This document shows, one piece after another, positions 16,002 to 21,758 of a DNA stretch of 21,758 nucleotides (position 1 is its first letter; every line of letters begins with the position of its first letter). Origin of the DNA: Candidatus Bathyarchaeota archaeon (GTDB lineage: Archaea > Thermoproteota > Bathyarchaeia > RBG-16-48-13 > JAGMEO01). The translations under genes and the position numbers were made by a program. The stretch lies in NCBI GenBank assembly GCA_030602965.1, contig JAUVYS010000008.1, forward strand, positions 1 through 21,758. Direction: 5' to 3'. Under the pieces are notes generated by a model, which saw only the letters and a list, made by a program, of their open reading frames with translations, searched no databases and was not told where the DNA came from.

Positions 16002-16422
16002 AATAACAGGCGAAGAGATGCGTTATATAGCGTTATTTGAGAGCATCACAGGTGCCATTGCAAAAGATTGTATAATTGACAATAAATTAAATAGGATAGT
16101 GTTTGTTGTAAAACCTGGAAATATTGGCCTCGCTGTCGGAAAACAAGGTGCACACGTTAAAGCACTTCGACGAATGATCGGAAAAGATGTTGAGTTAGTT
16201 GAATATGCTGATGACATCAGCACATTTATAAAATATGCATTTGCTCCAGCCAAGGTTAATGAGCTTCGTGTTACAGATAGACCTGATGGCAAAAAGATGG
16301 TTGTTGTCATAATTGAATCTAAAGATAAAGGAATAGCAATAGGGAAAAATGGGAAGAACGCTGAAAAAACACGTTTTCTCGTAAAAAGATATTTTAACAT
16401 AGACAATGTTGTCATAAGATAA
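15985..16422 (+). CDS. nusA: NusA-like KH-domain transcription factor
   Basis: Archaeal NusA is a short protein (145 residues here) made of two KH domains without the bacterial N-terminal and S1 parts. EEMRYIALFESITGA is the family signature. GLAVGKQGAHVKAL and GIAIGKNGKNAEKT are the GxxG loops of KH1 and KH2. It is thought to bind RNA and act in transcription elongation or termination. ATG 15985 overlaps the end of rpl30e. Position between rpl30e and rps12 is conserved in archaea. Confidence 0.93.
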   Translation: MLTGIKITGEEMRYIALFESITGAIAKDCIIDNKLNRIVFVVKPGNIGLAVGKQGAHVKALRRMIGKDVELVEYADDISTFIKYAFAPAKVNELRVTDRPDGKKMVVVIIESKDKGIAIGKNGKNAEKTRFLVKRYFNIDNVVIR

Positions 16423-16548
16423 TAGCAAGGCTGTGAGTTTTCGCGACCGAATCTTTTGAGGTCTAAAATTAACAGTACCAATAAACATAAACAATAAATA
16501 AAGCTTTAATGACCAGAAATAACCCAAGTACTAAAATGATGATTATAA

Positions 16549-16989
16549 ATGGGTAAAAAATCTCCGAAAGGCCTCTTTGCTGCAAGAAAACTAAAACGTA
16601 AACGTAAACATTTCAGATGGAAAGATCATTACTATAAAAGAAGAGCCCTTAAACTTAATGTCAAATCAGACCCTCTTGGAGCAGCTCCTCAAGGAAGATG
16701 TATAGTATTAGCGAAAGTAGGAGTGGAAAGTAAACAGCCCAACAGCGCTATTAGAAAGTGTGTTAGAGTTCAAATTATAAAAAACGGCCGGCAGGTCACA
16801 GCTTTTCTTCCTGGAGACGGAGCACTTAATTATATAGATGAACATGACGAAGTAATGATCTGTGGAATTGGAGGACCTAGAGGGGGCGCAATGGGAGATA
16901 TTCCCGGGGTTAGATACCAAGTCATAAGCGTTAATGGGGCCTCATTAAAATCGCTAATACTAGGAAAAATTGAGAAACCCATTAGATAA
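16549..16989 (+). CDS. rps12: Ribosomal protein S12 (uS12)
   Basis: Small-subunit decoding-centre protein, 146 residues, the normal archaeal length. Landmarks are KSDPLGAAPQGRCIVLAKVG, the conserved KQPNSAIRKCVRVQ loop that contacts the A-site helix, and the C-terminal GIGGPRGGAMGDIPGVRYQV. The 126-base gap before it is longer than others in the block and contains AT-rich stretches near 16488-16502, so an extra promoter is possible. Normally rps7 follows on the same strand; here rps7 faces it. Confidence 0.96.
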   Translation: MGKKSPKGLFAARKLKRKRKHFRWKDHYYKRRALKLNVKSDPLGAAPQGRCIVLAKVGVESKQPNSAIRKCVRVQIIKNGRQVTAFLPGDGALNYIDEHDEVMICGIGGPRGGAMGDIPGVRYQVISVNGASLKSLILGKIEKPIR

Positions 16990-16994
16990 GCAAT

Positions 16995-17035
16995 AATAGG
17001 CTACTTTTAATGTAAATGTTTTAAATAAGCCCCTT
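16995..17035. terminator. Possible bidirectional terminator between rps12 and rps7
   Basis: The gap between the convergent genes contains short T runs on both strands (CTTTTAA, GTTTTAAA, CCCTTTTAA). Archaeal termination depends mainly on T-rich tracts. The evidence is only compositional. Confidence 0.3.
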
Positions 17036-17626
17036 TTAACGTGATGATAAAGCAATCCTTTCCATTTCATTCTTTTTTTGAACAGCGTAGCTTCTATTAT
17101 CACCATCTGCAGCAGGTATAAGTTCATCTGCTAAACATTCTTCAATAGTCTTGGGAGTGCTAAAGGATGCTTTTCTTGCACCTTCAGATATGAATCTTAA
17201 TGCTAAGTCTATTCGTCGTTGAGGAGCTATGTCAACTGACATATGATACACGATGCCACCAAAACTGATTCGAGTTGTATCTTCACAGGGCGCAGTATTC
17301 TCTACAGCCCTAACTAATACTTCAACAGGGTTTCTTTCTGCTTTTAGATTGATAATTTCGAAAGCGTCTTTCACAATCTTTACTGCTTTAGCTTTCTTGC
17401 CTCCATTCCGTCCATGCCGCATTATATTGTTTACAAGTCTTTCGGTGATTGCGATCTTTGATTTTCCAAATTTTTTGTGTTCATGCCTACCTCCACTGTG
17501 CGGTAAATAGGTTGTTCCCAAGCTCAAATAACGTTTTAGACCACCGTCTTTTAATTCAACATCATTAACTAGCCATTTACCGAATAACTTAGTATCACTT
17601 GAATCCTTTTTCTCAGTCATTGTCAT
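17036..17626 (-). CDS. rps7: Ribosomal protein S7 (uS7), on the opposite strand to its usual neighbours
   Basis: Small-subunit head protein of about 196 residues that nucleates assembly of the 16S 3' domain. Recognised by KIAITERLVNNIMRHGRNGGKKAKA, NPVEVLVRAVENTAPCEDTTRI and APQRRIDLALRFISEGARKASF. The archaeal order is rps12-rps7-tuf-rps10 on one strand; here rps7 alone is on the minus strand, convergent with rps12 and divergent from tuf. ATG 17626 is chosen; a GTG at 17635 and an ATG at 17620 are alternatives. The minus-strand TATA-like TTTATATTAA at 17671-17680 would give it its own promoter. Confidence 0.95.
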   Translation of the reverse strand: MTMTEKKDSSDTKLFGKWLVNDVELKDGGLKRYLSLGTTYLPHSGGRHEHKKFGKSKIAITERLVNNIMRHGRNGGKKAKAVKIVKDAFEIINLKAERNPVEVLVRAVENTAPCEDTTRISFGGIVYHMSVDIAPQRRIDLALRFISEGARKASFSTPKTIEECLADELIPAADGDNRSYAVQKKNEMERIALSSR

Positions 17627-17670
17627 GAAGCTCACTCACTAATTTAGGAAGTTCGTCTAACCGTAATTCT

Positions 17671-17680
17671 TAATATAAAC
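17671..17680. promoter_or_regulatory. TATA-like element between rps7 and tuf
   Basis: On the minus strand it reads TTTATATTAA, about 50 bases before the rps7 ATG. On the plus strand TATAAAC could drive tuf with a leader of nearly 60 bases. AGTTAAATTTT at 17716-17726 is another candidate for tuf. Confidence 0.4.
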
Positions 17681-17758
17681 TTTATTATCTAAATGTTAAT
17701 CCTTATCTACTAGTAAGTTAAATTTTCTAAAAAAGAAATAGGAACATGGTGAAAACAT

Positions 17759-19063
17759 TTGAGTAAAGAAAAACCACACTTAAACATGGTTATAATTGGT
17801 CACGTAGATCATGGAAAAAGCACCTCGGTAGGCCATTTACTACTTCAAATGGGCGCTGTCACTGAAAGAGTCATAAAAGAACATAAGGCAGAAGCTTCCA
17901 AATATGGTGTTTCTCCAGATGAAGTTTCTTTTGCTTGGGTTCTTGATAAACTCAAGGAAGAAAGAGAAAGGGGTATGACAATAGATCTGGCATTTTGGAA
18001 GTTTGAGACAGATAAATATGTCTTCACAGTTATCGACGCGCCAGGTCATAGAGACTTTGTAAAAAACATGATAACTGGAACAAGTCAAGCTGATGCTGCT
18101 CTACTTGTAGTTTCAGCTAAGACAGGAGGTTATGAGGCAGGTACAGGCCCAGGTGGTCAGACAAGAGAGCACATCTTCTTAGCATACACTCTTGGAGTTA
18201 AACAGCTAGTAGTAGCAATAAATAAAATGGATGAGAAAACAGTTCAATGGAGCCAAGAAAGATTTGAGGAAGTAAGAGACGGAATTAGAGACCTACTTAA
18301 AATGACAGGATATAACCCTGATAAAATACAAATCATTCCAATATCTGGCTTAAAAGGAGACAACCTAGTTGAACTGAGCAAAAACATGCCATGGTATAAA
18401 GGACCTGCATTAGTCAAGGCATTTGACACATTCACTGTTCCTCCACAGCCTCTTGACAAACCTTTGAGAATTCCAATTCAAGATGTCTATGCAATCACCG
18501 GTGTGGGAACAGTACCTGTTGGACGAGTCGAAACAGGCGTACTTAAAGTGGGCGATACTCTTGTCTTCATGCCAACAGGAGCTAAAGGGGAAGTCAAGAG
18601 TATAGAAGCTCACCATGTACAGATGCCGAAAGCGGTTCCAGGAGACAACATTGGCTTAAATATAAAGGGAATATCACGAAAAGACATTCACAGAGGCGAC
18701 GTTGCAGGTCACGAATCAGACCCACCAACAGTTGCCAAGGAGTTTACAGGCCAGATTGTAGTAATTAACCACCCTACAGCAATAGCGCAGGGATACACGC
18801 CAGTATTACACACACACACTGCTACGATGGCTACAACTTTTTCGGAGTTGATAACAAAATTGGATCCAAGAACTGGTCAAGCAGTAGAGGAAAAACCGGC
18901 ATTCTTAAAAACTGGAGATGGCGCAGTTGTCAAGCTGCGACCATTGAGACCACTAGTCATTGAAGAATATGCTAAACTACCCCAGATAGGAAGGTTCGCT
19001 GTTCGGGATATGGGTACAACTATCGCCGCAGGCATCGTGAAAGAGATCACGGAGAAAGCTTAA
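17759..19063 (+). CDS. tuf: Translation elongation factor 1-alpha
   Basis: GTPase that brings aminoacyl-tRNA to the ribosome; 434 residues, the archaeal norm. G1 is GHVDHGKST (residues 14-22), G3 is DAPGH (93-97), G4 is NKMD (155-158), and G5 is SGLKG. The switch I region has ERERGMTIDLAFWKFET. Domains 2 and 3 follow. The start is TTG at 17759; GGTGA at 17748-17752, six bases upstream, matches the 16S anti-Shine-Dalgarno core TCACC. An ATG at 17746 is out of frame and stops after six codons. rps10 follows on the same strand. Confidence 0.97.
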   Translation: MSKEKPHLNMVIIGHVDHGKSTSVGHLLLQMGAVTERVIKEHKAEASKYGVSPDEVSFAWVLDKLKEERERGMTIDLAFWKFETDKYVFTVIDAPGHRDFVKNMITGTSQADAALLVVSAKTGGYEAGTGPGGQTREHIFLAYTLGVKQLVVAINKMDEKTVQWSQERFEEVRDGIRDLLKMTGYNPDKIQIIPISGLKGDNLVELSKNMPWYKGPALVKAFDTFTVPPQPLDKPLRIPIQDVYAITGVGTVPVGRVETGVLKVGDTLVFMPTGAKGEVKSIEAHHVQMPKAVPGDNIGLNIKGISRKDIHRGDVAGHESDPPTVAKEFTGQIVVINHPTAIAQGYTPVLHTHTATMATTFSELITKLDPRTGQAVEEKPAFLKTGDGAVVKLRPLRPLVIEEYAKLPQIGRFAVRDMGTTIAAGIVKEITEKA

Positions 19064-19176
19064 TCTCCCCTTTATATCCCGCATTTTTATTACAATAATA
19101 ATTCAACATATTATCTAGATTAAACATAAATACAATGGTTCTAGATTTGGATTTTCCTTAAAAAAAGTGAAGTTAT

Positions 19177-19485
19177 ATGGTTCAAAAAGCACGAATACGT
19201 CTCACAAGTACGAACCAGAAAAAACTGGAAGAGTTGTGTAGTGAAATTAAGGACATTGCCGACAAAACCGGAGTCAAACTTGCTGGGCCTATACCTTTAC
19301 CAACCAAGCGTCTAAAGGTTTCGACCAGAAAGTCACCTTGCGGACAAGGAACACCTACATGGGATCGATATGAAATGCGAATTCATAAGAGGCTTATCGA
19401 AGTGGAGGCAAATGAACGAGCGATGAGGAGAGTAATGCGATTAAAAGTTCCAGATGAAGTTTTTATTGAAATTACTCTGATTTAG
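19177..19485 (+). CDS. rps10: Ribosomal protein S10 (uS10)
   Basis: Small-subunit protein of 102 residues. Recognised by the N-terminal KARIRLTSTNQKKLEE, the loop VKLAGPIPLPTKRLKVSTRKSP and WDRYEMRIHKRLIEV. It closes the str-type block, 113 bases after tuf, as in other archaea. Start ATG at 19177. Confidence 0.96.
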   Translation: MVQKARIRLTSTNQKKLEELCSEIKDIADKTGVKLAGPIPLPTKRLKVSTRKSPCGQGTPTWDRYEMRIHKRLIEVEANERAMRRVMRLKVPDEVFIEITLI

Positions 19486-19558
19486 TATCCTTACCTAGTA
19501 ACTTAACCTCATTAAACTCTCTTCTTAAGCATTAAAAATTTGAACCTCTAGAAACAAT

Positions 19559-19912
19559 CTACGGGAAATTTACTTTTTTACCAGTGGCAGCTTTTCTAAA
19601 TAATACAAGATGCAGCAACTTCTTGAATAGCTAAGCCTGTTGAGTTAAATTCTGTAACGTCATCATCTGATTGTCCTCTACTTTCTTCTGTGATAACTTC
19701 TCCAATTTCAGCATAAATGTCTTTTTCGTTCAATAATCCTTTAGATAAAGGGATGTTGATTTAACTAGTATGAGTGACTTGTTTAAAATCATCAACAATT
19801 ATCTTTGCCCTTTTTTTAGTATACTTGGATCAAGTTCTTCTTTTCCATCACATGCACGAATCAAATTAAAACAATTCTTTTCCAATCCAATATAATTAAC
19901 ATTTGTAGATTT
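19559..19912 (-). pseudogene. Broken C-terminal remnant of an ornithine cyclodeaminase/alanine dehydrogenase family gene
   Basis: Minus-strand translation in pieces gives the C-terminal third of this NAD-binding family. FNLIRACDGKEELDPSIL (compare the family's GKQELDP) is followed by a frameshift in a run of seven A/T (19811-19817). AKIIVDDF and INIPLSKG then flank an in-frame TAA (19761-19763). Next come DIYAEIGEVITEE, SRGQSDDDVTEFNSTG and LAIQEVAASCII, then a second frameshift near 19598 and RKAATGKKVNFP with a stop at 19559-19561. The N-terminal two-thirds is absent. The remnant explains the otherwise gene-free stretch 19486-19982. Family members include ornithine cyclodeaminase, L-alanine dehydrogenase and mu-crystallin; which one decayed is unknown. 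Confidence 0.85.
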
Positions 19913-19982
19913 TTACTGACACATAAATAGCTATGATCTACTGAAATTTAATTGTCCATTCTTAATAAGTTAGAGTTATTGA

Positions 19983-20081
19983 CGCCGGGAAAGGGATTTG
20001 AACCCCTGAGATCCCGAAGGATCACAGACTCCCCTGATTTTTTCTCAAGGCCTGCGCTTTTATCCACTCAGCCATCCCGGC
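19983..20081 (-). tRNA. tRNA-Ser(TGA) with canonical 37/38 intron
   Basis: Acceptor GCCGGGA/TCCCGGC with G73, as in serine tRNAs. D arm GCT-loop-AGC, anticodon arm CAGGC-CTTGAG[intron]A-GTCTG with anticodon TGA, long variable arm with stem GATCC-TTCG-GGATC, T arm AGGGG-TTCAAAT-CCCTT. The intron is 13 nt (20031-20043). CCA is not encoded: G73 is followed by TCA. Confidence 0.94.
20031..20043 (-). other. tRNA-Ser intron at 37/38, 13 nt
   Basis: Minimal BHB: central CTTG/CAGG (one G-U pair), bulges AG^A and GG^A, bare loop AAAAAT. Confidence 0.85.
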
Positions 20082-20107
20082 ATTGTTAGAATGAAGCAAA
20101 TCGTATT

Positions 20108-20117
20108 GAATAAATAC
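20108..20117 (-). promoter_or_regulatory. TATA box of tRNA-Ser
   Basis: Minus-strand GTATTTATTC, centred about 32 bases upstream of the tRNA 5' end. Confidence 0.4.
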
Positions 20118-20160
20118 TTTTTGTCCTTTATCTCTACTCAAAGTGTGGAGTTAAACCATA

Positions 20161-20583
20161 TTGCAATTTGATTTTCTTGAACACACTGCAGATGCCTATA
20201 TTGCAGCTTATGGAAAAACCTTGGATGAAGCGTTTGAAAACGCGGCATTAGCTATGTTCGAGACCATGACTGATACAAAAACAATAAGACCTGAACTTCA
20301 GGAAACTTTGAAGGTTGAGGCTGGAGACGAATTTGCATTACTTTATAATTGGTTAGAAAGCTTAATCATTAAATTTGATGTTGAAGAGAAATTATATTGT
20401 AATTTCAAAGTTAAAATCTATGATGTAAAAAATGTTTTTAAGATAAAAGCTAGGATTTGGGGAGAACATTTTGATCCTAAGAGGCATCCACCAAAATCCG
20501 AGGTAAAGGCAGTAACATATCATCAAATGGAGATACTTAGGAGAAAGGGAGAGGTCTGTGTCAAATTTATTCTTGATTTATGA
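20161..20583 (+). CDS. Archease, RtcB activator
   Basis: Small acidic protein of 140 residues that speeds guanylylation and turnover of the RNA ligase RtcB. Recognised by FLEHTADAYIAAYGKTLDEAFENAA, with the metal-ligand Asp at residue 11, by HPPKSEVKAVTYHQMEI, and by the C-terminal CVKFILDL, whose penultimate Asp is also a metal ligand in the family. It starts at TTG 20161, with GGAG at 20147-20150 as ribosome site. It converges on rtcB with only 27 bases between the two genes, a placement consistent with their shared pathway. Confidence 0.94.
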   Translation: MQFDFLEHTADAYIAAYGKTLDEAFENAALAMFETMTDTKTIRPELQETLKVEAGDEFALLYNWLESLIIKFDVEEKLYCNFKVKIYDVKNVFKIKARIWGEHFDPKRHPPKSEVKAVTYHQMEILRRKGEVCVKFILDL

Positions 20584-20610
20584 TTTTACGTCTTCGAGAA
20601 TATGAATGCC

Positions 20611-21758
20611 CTAGCCTTTAGTTACTCCAATGGGAATAAATCGAGCAACACGCTTGCTTATGCCTAAATTTTCAGTGACTTCGACAACTTTATCGATATC
20701 TTTGTATGCAGGATCTGCTTCTTCAGCTAAGATAACCTTGCTTGCTGCCTTAACTAGTATACCTCTTGATCGCAACCTCTTCTGCACGTCTTCTCCCCAA
20801 AACTGCCTTTTTGCTTTACTTCGGCTCATCATACGACCAGCGCCATGTGCAGTTGAACCAAAGGAAAGTTCCATGGCTTTAGATAGACCTACTAACAGAT
20901 AGGAAGCAGTGCCCATGCTTCCAGGAATAATCACAGGTTGACCAACCGTTTTATAATCGTTAGGTATAGCTGTATGTCCTGGTGGGAATGCTCTAGTTGC
21001 ACCTTTTCGATGGGTCCAAATTTTCCTTCTTTTTCCATCTATTTCATGTTCCTCAATCTTGGCCATATTATGGCCCACATCGTATACGAGACTCATTCCA
21101 AGTCTATCAGCGTCTTCTTTAAGTACCTCCTCGAAAGCCTCTCGTACCCGATGGGTAATCATTTGTCTATTCGACCAAGCATAATTTGCGGCAGCTGACA
21201 TGGCTGCATAATAATCTTCAGCTTCTCTTGAATGACCAGGAGCACATGCAAGTTCTCTGTCAGGTAGATCAATGTTATACTTTTTAACTGCTCTTTCCAT
21301 TACTCTTAGATAATCTGAGCACACTTGGTGTCCAAAACCTCTGCTTCCTGTGTGAATCATAACAGTTATCTGATCAATATGGGTTATTCCAAATATTTTG
21401 GCCGCTTCAGGATCATAGATTTGATTGACAACCTGGATTTCGAGAAAATGGTTTCCTGACCCCAATGATCCCACTTGAGATAGCCCTCGTCTTTTAGCGT
21501 TGTCACTGACTTTATCTGGATTAGCGCTGTCCATTGATCCATTCTCTTCGCAATGTTTTGCGTCTTTATTCCATCCGTAACCATGTTTTATTGTCCATTT
21601 TACGCCCTCCGATATTAATGCGTTGAGTTCACCTGGTGTTAAACGTATTTTTCCTTTACTTCCAAGGCCTGAGGGCACATTATTAAAAAGGGTTTCAATG
21701 AGCTGAGTTAATTTTGGCTCTACATTTTTTCTTGTCAAGTCTGTTCTCAATAGTCGAA
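20611..21758 (-). CDS. rtcB: RNA-splicing ligase RtcB, 5' end outside window
   Basis: GTP- and Mn-dependent ligase that joins tRNA exons after EndA cleavage (3'-phosphate or cyclic phosphate to 5'-OH). The frame stays open to the window edge (residues RLLRTDLT before the first internal methionine-like codon), so the N-terminal part of about 100 residues, including the metal-binding Cys, is missing. Visible metal ligands are in GSGNHFLEIQ, MIHTGSRGFGHQV and VYDVGHNMAKIEEH. The guanylylated His lies in STAHGAGRMMSR. The C-terminus VARFIPIGVTKG is complete. No intein is seen in this part. Confidence 0.96.
   Translation of the reverse strand, partial: RLLRTDLTRKNVEPKLTQLIETLFNNVPSGLGSKGKIRLTPGELNALISEGVKWTIKHGYGWNKDAKHCEENGSMDSANPDKVSDNAKRRGLSQVGSLGSGNHFLEIQVVNQIYDPEAAKIFGITHIDQITVMIHTGSRGFGHQVCSDYLRVMERAVKKYNIDLPDRELACAPGHSREAEDYYAAMSAAANYAWSNRQMITHRVREAFEEVLKEDADRLGMSLVYDVGHNMAKIEEHEIDGKRRKIWTHRKGATRAFPPGHTAIPNDYKTVGQPVIIPGSMGTASYLLVGLSKAMELSFGSTAHGAGRMMSRSKAKRQFWGEDVQKRLRSRGILVKAASKVILAEEADPAYKDIDKVVEVTENLGISKRVARFIPIGVTKG

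Noticed and set aside
17746..17766. A six-codon frame (ATG GTG AAA...TAA) overlapping the tuf start, as a possible leader peptide
   Set aside because: Its GGTGA is better explained as the ribosome binding site for the TTG start of tuf; nothing else supports a leader peptide.
20611..21758. Intein in rtcB
   Set aside because: The visible ligase sequence is continuous through all histidine motifs with no insertion; only the missing N-terminal part cannot be judged.
1..21758. CRISPR arrays, insertion sequences, integrases or defence genes
   Set aside because: No direct repeat series, transposase motif or defence-type protein was seen; the protein genes are housekeeping genes apart from the one decayed remnant.

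Overview
The window comes from an AT-rich archaeal chromosome. All recognisable genes are housekeeping genes of archaeal type: aRF1, archaeal valyl-tRNA synthetase, DGGGP synthase for ether lipids, RNA polymerase, EF-1alpha, S7/S10/S12, L30e, archease and RtcB. The largest RNA polymerase subunit is one unsplit rpoA gene and RpoB is also unsplit. Together with many tRNA introns at unusual positions this points to a TACK lineage such as Bathyarchaeia or a relative of Thaumarchaeota. The lineage is an inference; the archaeal assignment is firm.

Layout. 1-76: 3'-truncated tRNA-Leu(CAA). 198-4635: UMP kinase (-) diverging from aRF1 (+), then valS. 4757-4864: tRNA-Arg(TCG). 5032-7294: gfcR, endA (tRNA splicing endonuclease) and ubiA, all +. 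7317-8160: a cluster of tRNA-Arg(CCT), Asp(GTC), Tyr(GTA) and Lys(TTT). 8161-19485: the archaeal rpo/str block (rpoB, rpoA, rpl30e, nusA, rps12, rps7, tuf, rps10). In this block rps7 is inverted and no intact rpoH lies before rpoB. 19559-19912: a broken ornithine cyclodeaminase/alanine dehydrogenase relic. 19983-20081: tRNA-Ser(TGA). 20161-21758: archease converging on RtcB, whose 5' end is cut by the window edge.

The most striking content is tRNA introns. Six of the seven tRNA genes are interrupted, by nine introns in all. Four or five lie away from the usual 37/38 site: D loop of Leu, 29/30 of Arg(TCG), 30/31 and 59/60 of Tyr, and 68/69 in the acceptor stem of Asp. Most can be folded by hand into a bulge-helix-bulge (BHB) motif whose predicted cuts restore a standard cloverleaf. 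tRNA-Tyr holds three introns (107 nt) against about 77 nt of mature tRNA. The window also carries the enzymes for this work: EndA (cuts), RtcB (joins) and archease (RtcB activator). The EndA here has Ala where the catalytic His normally sits, so a partner subunit elsewhere in the genome is expected.

No CRISPR array, insertion sequence, prophage or defence system was seen.
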